Source: a virus. From it: a stretch of DNA of 22,424 bases. The position numbers and the translations under genes are program-made. Numbering within the stretch: the first letter of the stretch is position 1; each line of letters starts with the position of its first letter. Positions 13,966 through 21,844 of this stretch are shown piece after piece. The DNA lies in the IMG/VR virus record IMGVR_UViG_3300027142_000062, positions 1 to 22,424 of that record. One strand, 5' to 3'. The notes below the pieces were generated by a model. It was not told where the DNA came from. It did not search any database and saw only the letters and a list, made by a program, of their open reading frames with translations.

Positions 13966-15345
13966 ATGGCAACGACGGTTGGACAGCATCCAGTCAGTAA
14001 CCTTACTTCTCCGGTCAACGGCGATCCCCTCAACGCCGATGTGGTGCGGAGCAACGATAATACCGTGCGGTCGGCGTATGTGGACCATGACGCTGACCCC
14101 GGGATTCACGTCCAGTCATCAACGCTGGCTCTTCGGCCGGCCGCGGGTACGGCGGGGCGCAAGTGGATGACGGTCGATGGCACGGTGGTGCGGTATTGGT
14201 ACGACACGGGGTCGGTATGGGTCGAGGGCACGGCGGCTGGCCTGTCTTCGGCGCAGACAATCGCCTTGACTGGCGATGTGACCGGGTCGGTGTCCACGGA
14301 CCTATCGACCGGGGCCAGCATCGCAACAGCAATTGGGGCTGGTGTCATTGTTAATGCAGATATCAACGCCGCCGCCGCCATCGCGGACACCAAGCTGGCG
14401 ACCATCAGCACGGCAGGGAAGGTTAGCAACAGTGCCACGACCGCGACGAACGCCAATACGGCCAGCACCATCGTCGCACGCGATGCCTCCGGCAACTTCA
14501 GCGCCGGCACGATTACGGCTACACTGAACGGCGCGGCGCCGGCCGGGAGCCTGTCTGGCGCAACGCTAGCCTCTGGCGTGACCGCGTCGAGCCTGACCTC
14601 GGTTGGCACGATTACGACAGGGACTTGGAGCGCCTCAACGATTGCGGTGGCGCGTGGCGGGACGGGGGCGACGACGATCCCGACCAACGGTCAGTTGCTA
14701 ATCGGCAACGGCACGGGGTATACCGTGGCGAGCCTGACGGCTGGGTCGAACGTCACCATTACCCCCGGCGCGGGGTCCATCACGATTGCGTCGGCAAGCT
14801 CTGGTGGCGATGTCGTTGGGCCGGCGTCTGCGACAGACAATGCCTTGGTTCGCTTTGACCTGACCACGGGGAAGTTGGTGCAGAACAGCGGCACTACGCT
14901 GTCGGACACCGGAACGCTGGCGATGGCTGGCCTGCTGGATATTTCGAGCGCCAGCGCTGGGCAGATTAAGTTTCCGGCCACGCAGGTGGCGTCGTCGGAT
15001 GTCAATACGCTGGATGACTACGAAGAAGGCCCGTTCACGCCGACGGGCAACGGCATCACGTTTACGTCGGCGTCTGGGACGTATACGAAGATTGGACGGG
15101 CGGTCACCTTTCGGCTGGATGCACTGTGGCCGACAACGGCCAATGCGTCTAATGCGCGAATTGCCGGGTTGCCGTTTGCTCCAGCGGTGGGTACGGCGTT
15201 CGCGGTGTGGTCGGACAAGGGAACACAGGTGCAAGCGCTTTCGTCAGGATCGTCTGTATTCCTCTATGATGTCTCCGGGGTTGAGTACACGAATGCCAAT
15301 ATGAGTACGAAGGCGGTGTCTGTCTCAGGCGTCTACTTCGTCTAA
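13966..15345 (+). CDS. Tail fibre protein 1 (long, with collagen/stalk-like repeats)
   Basis: 459 aa, starting right after the propeller gene's TAA. Residues about 1-88 form an anchor domain shared with the next gene (TSPV, NDN, VDHxAD, a Trp-Val ending). A low-complexity Ala/Thr/Ser/Gly stalk follows (LTGDVTGSVSTDLSTGASIA, AINADINAA-like ADI/IADTKL repeats, ATTATNANTAST, ARGGTGATT). The C-terminus (from about 345, LDDYEEGPFTPTGNGITF, then GTYTKIGRAVTFRL) is a known phage fibre-tip type. It probably trimerises and reads host surface molecules. No chaperone gene is seen nearby. Confidence 0.85.
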   Translation: MATTVGQHPVSNLTSPVNGDPLNADVVRSNDNTVRSAYVDHDADPGIHVQSSTLALRPAAGTAGRKWMTVDGTVVRYWYDTGSVWVEGTAAGLSSAQTIALTGDVTGSVSTDLSTGASIATAIGAGVIVNADINAAAAIADTKLATISTAGKVSNSATTATNANTASTIVARDASGNFSAGTITATLNGAAPAGSLSGATLASGVTASSLTSVGTITTGTWSASTIAVARGGTGATTIPTNGQLLIGNGTGYTVASLTAGSNVTITPGAGSITIASASSGGDVVGPASATDNALVRFDLTTGKLVQNSGTTLSDTGTLAMAGLLDISSASAGQIKFPATQVASSDVNTLDDYEEGPFTPTGNGITFTSASGTYTKIGRAVTFRLDALWPTTANASNARIAGLPFAPAVGTAFAVWSDKGTQVQALSSGSSVFLYDVSGVEYTNANMSTKAVSVSGVYFV

Positions 15346-16055
15346 TGGGCGTCGGTGATTACCCAATCGCCCCGTTCACGTCGCCGGTCGGCATGGACCG
15401 AGCGGCGTATGAGACGCGGGGAAATGACAACGTCCTGCGGGACAAGTTCGTAGACCACCAGGCGGACGCCGTTGCGCATCCGACCTATGGACTGGACGCC
15501 AACAAGCCCACCCCGCCCGAGACGGGGATGATTTATGTGGCCACGGACACGGGCGTCTTCTGGTTTTACAATGGGACGACGTGGGTGTCCACGGCGGCGT
15601 TCCGGCAGTTTGGGGCGTGGCAGGACACAACCAACCAGACGGCGGCAGCAGCGAATACGGCATACGCGATGACGTTCAACACGCAGGACGTGGCAGACGG
15701 CATCACCTTGGTGAGTAGTTCTCAGCTGACGGTGCCGATGTCCGGCATCTACAACCTGCAATTCAGCGCCCAGCTGGTCAATACAGACTCCCAGATTCAC
15801 GACGTGGACATCTGGATTCGCAAGAACGGGACGGATTTGTCTGGGACGAACGGACAGGTTTCGGTGCCGAATAAGCACGGGGCGATAGATGGTCACGCCC
15901 TGCCCGCGTGGAACTACTTCCTGAGCCTAAACGCCAACGATTACGTTCAGCTGTACTGGTCTACCGGAAACGTCGCGTGTTCCCTGCAGGCGCTGGCGGC
16001 GGTCACTCCACATCCAGCCTCCGCGTCGGTCATTGTCACCATGAATCGTATTTAA
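15345..16055 (+). CDS. Tail fibre protein 2 (short, C1q-like tip)
   Basis: 236 aa, TAATG overlap with fibre 1. The first 85 or so residues align with the fibre 1 anchor (FTSPV, GNDNVLRDKFVDHQAD, DTGVFWFYNGTTWV), but no long stalk follows. Residues about 92-236 (WQDTTNQTAAAANTAYAMTF, GIYNLQFSAQLVNTDSQIHD, VDIWIRKNGTDL, YVQLYWSTG, ASASVIVTMNRI) form a jelly-roll of the C1q/TNF-like type used as a trimeric tip in many phage fibres. Shared anchor with a different tip means both could attach to the same hub site, together or as alternatives. Confidence 0.85.
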   Translation: MGVGDYPIAPFTSPVGMDRAAYETRGNDNVLRDKFVDHQADAVAHPTYGLDANKPTPPETGMIYVATDTGVFWFYNGTTWVSTAAFRQFGAWQDTTNQTAAAANTAYAMTFNTQDVADGITLVSSSQLTVPMSGIYNLQFSAQLVNTDSQIHDVDIWIRKNGTDLSGTNGQVSVPNKHGAIDGHALPAWNYFLSLNANDYVQLYWSTGNVACSLQALAAVTPHPASASVIVTMNRI

Positions 16056-16057
16056 CG

Positions 16058-16222
16058 ATGCCGAAACGCAAGGTCGCCTTCTGGCGCACCAAGAACCCCG
16101 AGAAGTCCTCGACCCCCCTTACCCCCGCGCAGAAGGCAAAGGCCAAGGCGCGGGCCGAGGCGGCGGGGCGACCCTATCCGAACCTCGTCGATAACGCCGC
16201 GGTGGCGCGAGGGAGCAAGTAA
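16058..16222 (+). CDS. Tiny basic phage protein
   Basis: 54 aa, ATG 16058 two bases after the fibre 2 stop; no clear Shine-Dalgarno, so translation is probably coupled. The sequence is Lys/Arg-rich with a KVAFWRTKNPEKSSTPLTPA opening and an AKAKARAEAAGRPYPNLVDN helix and ending. I recall similar short proteins near fibre and internal-protein genes of other environmental phages, but no function is known to me. The basic charge suits nucleic-acid or virion-interior binding. Confidence 0.7.
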   Translation: MPKRKVAFWRTKNPEKSSTPLTPAQKAKAKARAEAAGRPYPNLVDNAAVARGSK

Positions 16223-16404
16223 TGCCGATCCGTAGCAAGGCCCAACAGCGGGCGATGTACGCTGCCGCCGCCGGTCGCGGGAAGACCGGCATTTCCAAGG
16301 CCGTGGCCAAAGAGTACATTGAGTCCACGCCCACGTCTGCCTACGCCGACCTCCCCGAACGGGCGAAGCGGCGGATGGCCCTCAAGCGTAAGGGAGGTAA
16401 GTAG
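16222..16404 (+). CDS. Tiny basic protein with SKAQQRAMY motif
   Basis: 60 aa, ATG overlapping the previous TAA; GAGGGAG (16209-16215) 6 bases upstream is a good ribosome binding site. The opening RSKAQQRAMYAAAAGRGKTG and the Lys/Arg-rich end recall a widespread family of small phage and bacterial proteins with an SKAQQR start. Their role is unknown. It forms a pair with the preceding tiny gene, ahead of the ejection-protein block. Confidence 0.75.
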   Translation: MPIRSKAQQRAMYAAAAGRGKTGISKAVAKEYIESTPTSAYADLPERAKRRMALKRKGGK

Positions 16405-16406
16405 TC

Positions 16407-17153
16407 ATGGCGTACCAGGATGAACTCGCTGCCGCGAACCGCCTCCCGACCCGGGAAGCGCGACTGGCCGCTCGGAACGCGGTGCGGGCCAAGTACGGGA
16501 TGGAGGCGGAGAAGCGGAAGCGGGGCGGCTTTGCCGGCGCGTATGACCGCAACAAGGGGCTGATTCAGGCCGCCCTTCCGACGCTGGCCGGCTTCCTCGT
16601 CCCAGGCTCGTCCATGCTGGCAGGAGCCCTGACGGGTGGCTTGGCGCGTGGACTCGATCGCCCGGGCCAGCGTGGCATCGGGCTGGACCTTGGGCAGGCC
16701 GCTCGCGGGGCCGCGACGGGGGCCGCGCTTGGCGGTCTTGGCGGCGGCTTCCGGGGAGCGCCAGCAGCTCCTGCGGCTCCGAAGGCCCCGGCGATGCCGG
16801 CGGGCCCGGCCCCGGGTCAGGTGATGGCAACTCCGAACTACGGGGCGCAGATTGGCACGGAGGCGGCAATGGCGGCGGCTCCGGCTGCGGCTGCGGCGGC
16901 CCCTGCGGCGGCGGCCGCACCGACCACAATCCAGAAGCTCTTGGCGGCGGTGCAGCGGCCTGAGGTGCTTGCGCCGCTGGCTGGCGGGGTGGCCGACGTG
17001 CTCGGCTCCGCGCAGGATCGGGCGGTGCAGGAGCGCCGGATTCAGTTGGAGGAGGAGCAGATGCGGCAGGAGCAGGAGCGGCAGGAGCGGTTGGCCCTGC
17101 TCCTGATGCCGCTCTTCCAGCAGCAGGTGTCTCAGTACGGGGGGCGGCGCTAA
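16407..17153 (+). CDS. Probable internal virion / ejection protein 1
   Basis: 248 aa, ATG 16407 with a strong GGAGG (16393-16397). The N-terminal 48 residues are charged helix. Gly/Ala/Leu-rich hydrophobic segments follow (about 50-82 and 98-116), then a Pro/Ala linker including an Ala-Pro run (154-172), a short amphipathic region, and a Gln/Glu/Arg coiled coil (about 203-230). Glycine-rich membrane-active segments followed by Gln-rich coiled coils are usual in podovirus proteins carried in the head and injected with DNA. Direct homology is not recognised, so this is a composition and context call. It is coupled by TAATG to the next gene. Confidence 0.65.
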   Translation: MAYQDELAAANRLPTREARLAARNAVRAKYGMEAEKRKRGGFAGAYDRNKGLIQAALPTLAGFLVPGSSMLAGALTGGLARGLDRPGQRGIGLDLGQAARGAATGAALGGLGGGFRGAPAAPAAPKAPAMPAGPAPGQVMATPNYGAQIGTEAAMAAAPAAAAAAPAAAAAPTTIQKLLAAVQRPEVLAPLAGGVADVLGSAQDRAVQERRIQLEEEQMRQEQERQERLALLLMPLFQQQVSQYGGRR

Positions 17154-18355
17154 TGGCGACCAGTAGCTACGCCAACCTCTTCGGCACGACGGGGAGTGGC
17201 AAGAAGCAGGGGGTCGGCTTCGGCAACCTCTTCGGCCAGCAGGAAGCCCCGAAGGCCCAGCAGATGCAACAGCCTATGCAACAGCCTATGCAACAGCCGA
17301 TGCAACAGCCCGCTCCGACCTTTGCACAGATGCAACAGCAGGGGCAGGCCCGTCCGGCAGCACCGGCACAGGCGGCGCCGACCCAGCCGGCGATGCTCCA
17401 GCAGTTGCAGCAGCAGATGAGCCAGCCTGCCGCCCTGACGATGGCCCCTCTGTCGCCGGGCGTCGACATGGCCCCGCCGGACTCAACGATTACGACGACT
17501 GCGGCCCCGGGGCAGGTGAACCCTTATACGGGTCGGATTCAGCCAACGCCGGCGATACCGGCGCCGACCGTGACGGTCGGCTCTCAGGCGTACGACACGC
17601 TACAGCGGCAGATTCAGGATATCCTGAATCGGCCGGTCGGATACTCGGACGAAGATTTGGCTAAGATGCGTGCGGCCAGCGTGGGCCAGCTGGAGCAGCA
17701 GTTCGGCGCAGCGCGATCCGCGTTGGAGGAAGACCTGGCCCGTCGTGGGCTGGCGTCTTCGAGCATTGCCGCGGGGCGGTTTGGGGACCTTGGGGGACAG
17801 CAGGCGCAGGCGTTGGCGGGCCTTGAGTCGAACCTCCTCCAGCAGCAGATGGAGGCGCAAGAGCGTGGCCGGGGCCAGCAGCTGACCGCCCTGACGGCGC
17901 TGGCGGGTCAGCGGGCGGACATTGATGCGCGGGCGGCCCAGCTGATGGAAGAGGCGCGGCTCCGCGGCCGCGAGATGGATATTACCGAGGCGCGGAACCT
18001 CGCAGAGCGGGAGCAGTCCGACCTGGATCGCCAGCTCCGAGAGAAGCTCGGCTTGGCGGAGTACACAGGCAAGTTCGATGGGCAGGAAACGTTTGCGGCC
18101 CAGCAGGCCCGGCAGAACCTCCTCATCCAGCTGGCGGGCATCCTCGCGCAGGGTGGTGGCGCGACGGCCGGGGCGATGCCGCAGCTCCTCAAGTTGCTGG
18201 CGGACCAGTTCGGGTTCCAGTTGACCACGCCACAGGATGACGCTGATTTGGCGAGGCGACAGCGGGAGGCGGCCGACCGGGCTGCACGAGATGCTGAGAA
18301 CGCTCGCCGTGCGGCCGCGGGACTTCCGCCACTTCCTGACAATACACAGGCCTAA
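17153..18355 (+). CDS. Probable internal virion / ejection protein 2, Gln-rich
   Basis: 400 aa. The N-terminus has NLFG twice (GYxNLFGTTGSG-like start and GFGNLFGQQ), then four MQQP units (37-53) and a Gln/Pro/Ala-rich disordered region to about residue 140. A helical region begins near YDTLQRQIQDILNRPVG, continues with MRAASVGQLEQQFGAARSAL and EDLARRGLASSSIAAGRFGD, and becomes a long coiled coil to about 300. The helical part resembles a domain I recall from phage internal or DNA-injection proteins. A 30-bp near-palindrome lies under the QIQDILNR codons. It is followed 15 bases later by the next ejection gene. Confidence 0.7.
   Translation: MATSSYANLFGTTGSGKKQGVGFGNLFGQQEAPKAQQMQQPMQQPMQQPMQQPAPTFAQMQQQGQARPAAPAQAAPTQPAMLQQLQQQMSQPAALTMAPLSPGVDMAPPDSTITTTAAPGQVNPYTGRIQPTPAIPAPTVTVGSQAYDTLQRQIQDILNRPVGYSDEDLAKMRAASVGQLEQQFGAARSALEEDLARRGLASSSIAAGRFGDLGGQQAQALAGLESNLLQQQMEAQERGRGQQLTALTALAGQRADIDARAAQLMEEARLRGREMDITEARNLAEREQSDLDRQLREKLGLAEYTGKFDGQETFAAQQARQNLLIQLAGILAQGGGATAGAMPQLLKLLADQFGFQLTTPQDDADLARRQREAADRAARDAENARRAAAGLPPLPDNTQA
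17264..17311 (+). repeat. Four 12-bp tandem units encoding MQQP
   Basis: Units ATGCAACAGCC(T/G/C) at 17264-17275, 17276-17287, 17288-17299 and 17300-17311 differ only in the last base. The repeat adds Gln-Pro spacers in frame and could change copy number by slippage without breaking the gene. Similar but separate Gln-rich codons follow downstream. Confidence 0.9.
17606..17635. repeat. 30-bp near-perfect palindrome
   Basis: The central 20 bases (17611-17630) are a perfect palindrome with half-site GATTCAGGAT and no spacer. After one mismatched pair (17610/17631), another four bases on each side pair (CGGC 17606-17609 with GCCG 17632-17635). In total 14 of 15 pairs match. It lies inside coding sequence (codons near QIQDILNR of ejection protein 2). 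Confidence 0.85.
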
Positions 18356-18370
18356 CCGAGGAATACCCCT

Positions 18371-19504
18371 ATGGCACGACGTGGCGCATTGACGGCAATT
18401 CAGGCGGCACTGGCGGGCCTCTCCGGAGGCGCGGCGGGGTATGTCCGCCAGAAAGAAATGCAGCGGGAGCAGGATCGGCTGAAGGCGCAGGAAGAGCGGC
18501 AGAAGTCGCGGGACATCTTTGACCTGATGCAGGCCGGATTTATGCGGCCGGAAGAACTGACGCAGCGGCAGCAGGCCGTGACGCGGCAGGGGGGCGAACT
18601 CGCCACGCAGGCGCTGATGTCCGCTCTCAACCCGCGGGCTGGAGCGCCGATGACCGCCGCAAGCGGGCCGGGAGCGGGGGCGCTCTCCGAGGCGATGGCC
18701 ACGGCGGGTCGGGCCCCGTCCCAGCGGCTGACCTACGGCGGCCAGGAGTTCGTCCGGGCTGAGGCACCGATGGAGCGGCAGGAGCGGTTGGCTGGGCTGG
18801 AATATCAGCGAGATATTATGAAGACGCAGGCGGAGAGCCGACTCCGCGCTGAAGAGCGGGCCGAAGATCGCAGGTCCCGCGAACAGCAGGCGAAGGACAA
18901 CGCGAAGCTCCAGCGGGACCTCACGCAGATGCGGATTGATGCGAACCGATCGTTGGCGGAGGTGCGGGCCAGCGAGGAATCGGGCAAGCCGCCGGCGCGG
19001 CCGACTGAGGCGCAGGAGAAGAGCTTCCTCTTTGCCCAGCGCATGACGGCGGCCAATCCCATCATCGAGCAGTACGGCCCGAAGGCTCGACTGGATCGTA
19101 TTTCAGCGGCGCTGGCGGCAGATAACGCCGTGACCCGGGCGGTTACCAACCGGATGCTGAGTGATGAAGAGCAGCAGCTGGTGGTAGCGATTCGCCAGTT
19201 TGCCGAGCCAATCCTTCGCAAGAACACTGGCGCGGCGTTCAACAAGGAAGAAATCGGCTGGATTGAGTCGCAGGTCATTCCGGTGTCTGGCGACTCAGAG
19301 GCGACCCAAAAGTACAAGTCGGCGTCTCGACTGCGTGAACTTGAAACGTTCAACAATATTGCCCTGCCGGCGTCTCGGTATTATTCGCAATTTGGCACAG
19401 CGGCTGGTAGCGGAGCCGGTAGCACCACGCAGGCCGCTGGACGTTCGGCTGGCACTGGGACCCAGGCGCGCCGGACTCTCCCCAATAACCCGGATACATT
19501 CTAA
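18371..19504 (+). CDS. Probable internal virion / DNA-transfer protein 3
   Basis: 377 aa, ATG 18371 with GAGGA (18358-18362) 8 bases upstream. A short Gly/Ala hydrophobic N-terminus (6-24) is followed by a coiled coil (25-50), a Gly/Ala/Pro linker, a second long charged coiled coil (130-205) and a C-terminal domain (about 213-335). In that domain, FAEPILRKNTGAAFNKEEIG followed by a proline/GDS motif and QKYKSASRLRELE matches a pattern common in phage DNA-transfer or internal proteins. Such proteins leave the head with the DNA and help form or line the path into the cell. The Ser/Gly/Thr-rich last 40 residues look disordered. Confidence 0.72.
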   Translation: MARRGALTAIQAALAGLSGGAAGYVRQKEMQREQDRLKAQEERQKSRDIFDLMQAGFMRPEELTQRQQAVTRQGGELATQALMSALNPRAGAPMTAASGPGAGALSEAMATAGRAPSQRLTYGGQEFVRAEAPMERQERLAGLEYQRDIMKTQAESRLRAEERAEDRRSREQQAKDNAKLQRDLTQMRIDANRSLAEVRASEESGKPPARPTEAQEKSFLFAQRMTAANPIIEQYGPKARLDRISAALAADNAVTRAVTNRMLSDEEQQLVVAIRQFAEPILRKNTGAAFNKEEIGWIESQVIPVSGDSEATQKYKSASRLRELETFNNIALPASRYYSQFGTAAGSGAGSTTQAAGRSAGTGTQARRTLPNNPDTF

Positions 19505-20976
19505 TGGCCAACGGTGATCCGACGCGCGACCCGACACAGGCGATGTTGGAGAACGTGCGCTTTATGCGGGAGAACGGGTACTCCAAGGACGAGATTGACG
19601 CCGAAATCAAGCGCTGGGCGCCAAAGATTGCCGCGTTCAACGCGGCCGAAATGCAGCGCGAAGACCCGATGGGGCTGGCCGAGATGTCTCCGGCCGCCGC
19701 CAACATCAAGGCCGGCGCACGGGCGGGACTAGAGGCGCTCCAGACGGTGGCCGCCGGGTTCCCGGGCGCTCAGCTGGCGATGTCCGGTCTGCGGGCCGCG
19801 ACCAGTGGCGTCCCGGTGGAAGAGGCCAAGCGGCAGATTCAGGCCGAGGTAACTGATGTGCCGGTCGCCTCCGCAGTCGGACGGATGGCTGGTGGCCTGC
19901 CGCTGATGGCCGCTGGTGGGGCGATGGCGGGTCGTGCCCCGCAGGCCCTTCGCGGGGCGCTACAGGCCGCTGGACGGCTGCCGGTGGCGCGATCGGGTGC
20001 GGCACGACTGATGGGGGGTGGCGCTGGCCTTGCGGCTGGCGAGCAACTCCTCTCTGGGGCGCCGGGCATGGAGGGCCGTCGGCTGGAGTCGGCGCTGGAG
20101 GCCGGGGCGGTCGGAGCGGTTGCTGCGCCGGTTACGGCCGGGGTGGCTCGCGGGTTATTTGGGGCGGCGGACATTGTGCGGGCCTTGCGGACGCCGTCAC
20201 GGGCCACGCAGCAGATGGGGGCCAAGGCACAGCGCGAGGCCGTGACCGGGCCGATGTTCCGGGCGGCAGAGCGAGCGGGGCAGCAGGCGGAAGCCGCTGG
20301 TATTCGGACGGGGGTGTTGGATGACCCGGAAATCCAGCCGTATGTGTTGGAGATTATGGAGAGCCCGTCCTTCCGTAAGCAGTATCCGGACCCGACCGAA
20401 CAGGACCTGATCAAAGCGACCCGCGAGTATATCCTCGATGTGGCGGACAAGGCGCAGTCGGCGGCGACAGCACAGGCGGCTCGCGGCACACAGCGCGTAC
20501 AAGCGGGCACGCGCCGGGCGGTTGATGATGCCCGGGCACTGGCCGACCGCCTGACGGAGGCATCGGACGTGACGACAGGCGGTCAGTATCGTGGGGCGTT
20601 GCAGGAATATGCCAAGCAGTCTGAGGCTATGCGCTTGGGCCAGCAGGCTGGTGATGTCACCCGGGCGGCCGTGTCTGGCAAGTGGACGCCGTCCAAGCGC
20701 CTGACCACAGAGAGTCCGGAGGCATTTGCACAGCGCGTGCCATCGCTGGCGCGTGAAGAGGCGCAGGCGGCGCTCCCGATGGCCCGTGCGGCCTTGGCTG
20801 AGAGCGTTGGCCTGTCCTTCAGCCCGCTCTCGGGCTTCGGCATCCCGCGCTCTGCGCAGCGCATCTACCGTGCCCGTGAGGTCTTCCAGCCGCTGGAGCA
20901 GGCGGCATCTGGCGGGCAGGCGATGACGCCGAAGTCGCTGAAGGACTACCTGCTCGCTGCGGGAATCGGCTACTAA
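19504..20976 (+). CDS. Probable internal virion / ejection protein 4, glycine-zipper rich
   Basis: 490 aa, TAATG overlap with the previous gene. A charged N-terminal region (MRENGYSKDEIDAEIKRWAP) is followed by several Gly/Ala-rich hydrophobic helices (about 71-102, 122-160, 166-188, 198-222) with small-xxx-small spacing. A charged helical middle (about 230-340) and a C-terminal region ending in AMTPKSLKDYLLAAGIGY follow. Small-residue helices of this type can insert into or cross membranes, as expected of a protein that builds a DNA conduit during infection. I do not recognise a specific family. It precedes the lysozyme gene with another TAATG overlap. Confidence 0.68.
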   Translation: MANGDPTRDPTQAMLENVRFMRENGYSKDEIDAEIKRWAPKIAAFNAAEMQREDPMGLAEMSPAAANIKAGARAGLEALQTVAAGFPGAQLAMSGLRAATSGVPVEEAKRQIQAEVTDVPVASAVGRMAGGLPLMAAGGAMAGRAPQALRGALQAAGRLPVARSGAARLMGGGAGLAAGEQLLSGAPGMEGRRLESALEAGAVGAVAAPVTAGVARGLFGAADIVRALRTPSRATQQMGAKAQREAVTGPMFRAAERAGQQAEAAGIRTGVLDDPEIQPYVLEIMESPSFRKQYPDPTEQDLIKATREYILDVADKAQSAATAQAARGTQRVQAGTRRAVDDARALADRLTEASDVTTGGQYRGALQEYAKQSEAMRLGQQAGDVTRAAVSGKWTPSKRLTTESPEAFAQRVPSLAREEAQAALPMARAALAESVGLSFSPLSGFGIPRSAQRIYRAREVFQPLEQAASGGQAMTPKSLKDYLLAAGIGY

Positions 20977-21551
20977 TGCCCGACTCCATCATCCCCAAGG
21001 GGCGCCTCCGAGCGCCTGCAGATAAGACGATGGTACGGGGGCAGCGGCCGTATGAGCCGCCGGCCCCCGAGGTCGTCCGGGCCCAGATGCTGGACGAGGC
21101 GCTCCAGATGATCGCCCCACACGAAGGCTACCGGGAGCGGGCCTACCGCGACCCGGCGGGCGTCTGGACGGTCGGCTATGGTGAGACGGGGCCGTCGGTG
21201 GGCCCTGGGGCAACTCGGAGCCGAGAGGCAGCGCTCAACTTCCTCCGCGGGCGCTTGGCCGAAGATGCGGCGATGCTGGAGCGTCAGCAGGTGCCACTGA
21301 GCCCCGGCCTGCTCTCGGCCACCTACAACCTCGGCCCGACCAAGCTCCGGCGCTACGGCGTACTGGAGGCGCTCCGGGCCGGGGAGTACGACCGGGGCGC
21401 AGATATTTTAGAGACGGCGACCAAGGCGCGGGTGCGTGGGCGGTTGCAGGACCTGCCGGGCCTCGTGACCCGTCGCCGGCAGGAAGCCACCAGTATTCGG
21501 AAGTCTGACCCTAACGATCCGCTCGGCATCTTCCGAACCGGGCAGGAGTAA
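20976..21551 (+). CDS. T4-type lysozyme (glycoside hydrolase family 24)
   Basis: 191 aa. It cleaves the glycan chain of peptidoglycan. The catalytic triad is intact and spaced exactly as in T4 lysozyme: Glu50 in PHEGYR, Asp59 in YRDPAG, Thr65 in VWTVGYG (9 and 6 residues apart; T4 has Glu11, Asp20, Thr26). Later family motifs are ATYNLGP and LPGLVTRRRQEA. About 40 Pro/Arg-rich residues precede the domain, with no signal peptide or membrane anchor, so export would need a holin or delivery in the virion. It sits between the ejection genes and two holin-like genes. Both endolysin and virion lysozyme roles are possible; endolysin is favoured by the holin neighbours. Confidence 0.92.
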   Translation: MPDSIIPKGRLRAPADKTMVRGQRPYEPPAPEVVRAQMLDEALQMIAPHEGYRERAYRDPAGVWTVGYGETGPSVGPGATRSREAALNFLRGRLAEDAAMLERQQVPLSPGLLSATYNLGPTKLRRYGVLEALRAGEYDRGADILETATKARVRGRLQDLPGLVTRRRQEATSIRKSDPNDPLGIFRTGQE

Positions 21552-21553
21552 CG

Positions 21554-21844
21554 ATGTCCAACGAGAAGAGCAGTGTGATGCTGGTGGTGGCTGGGTTCTT
21601 TGGTTCCCTGATTGCGGTCGGGAAGGCCAGCCACGGCAATATGCGGGACAACCTCCTCGCCATCAGCGCGGGGACGAGCAGTGCCTACTTCCTCACCCCG
21701 GTGGTGTTCGAGATCACGGGCATCGCGGCCAGCTCCCAGACGATGAGCGCGATGGCGTTCCTCCTCGGGGTGCTGGGCCAGCGCGGGGTCGAGATTGTCA
21801 TTGGGAAAATCTTTCCGGAGGCTAAAGATGCTCCAGTCGATTAA
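21554..21844 (+). CDS. Probable holin (three membrane helices)
   Basis: 96 aa, ATG 21554 with AGGAG 5 bases upstream. Three hydrophobic helices are visible at about 8-23, 33-54 and 64-84, separated by short polar turns, with a charged C-terminus (KIFPEAKDAPVD). The size, topology and place directly after the lysozyme gene fit a holin that opens the inner membrane for the lysozyme. AYFLTPVVFEITG and MAFLLGVLGQRGVEIVIG resemble holin sequences I recall from other phages. Its last codons overlap the start of the next membrane-protein gene. Confidence 0.78.
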   Translation: MSNEKSSVMLVVAGFFGSLIAVGKASHGNMRDNLLAISAGTSSAYFLTPVVFEITGIAASSQTMSAMAFLLGVLGQRGVEIVIGKIFPEAKDAPVD

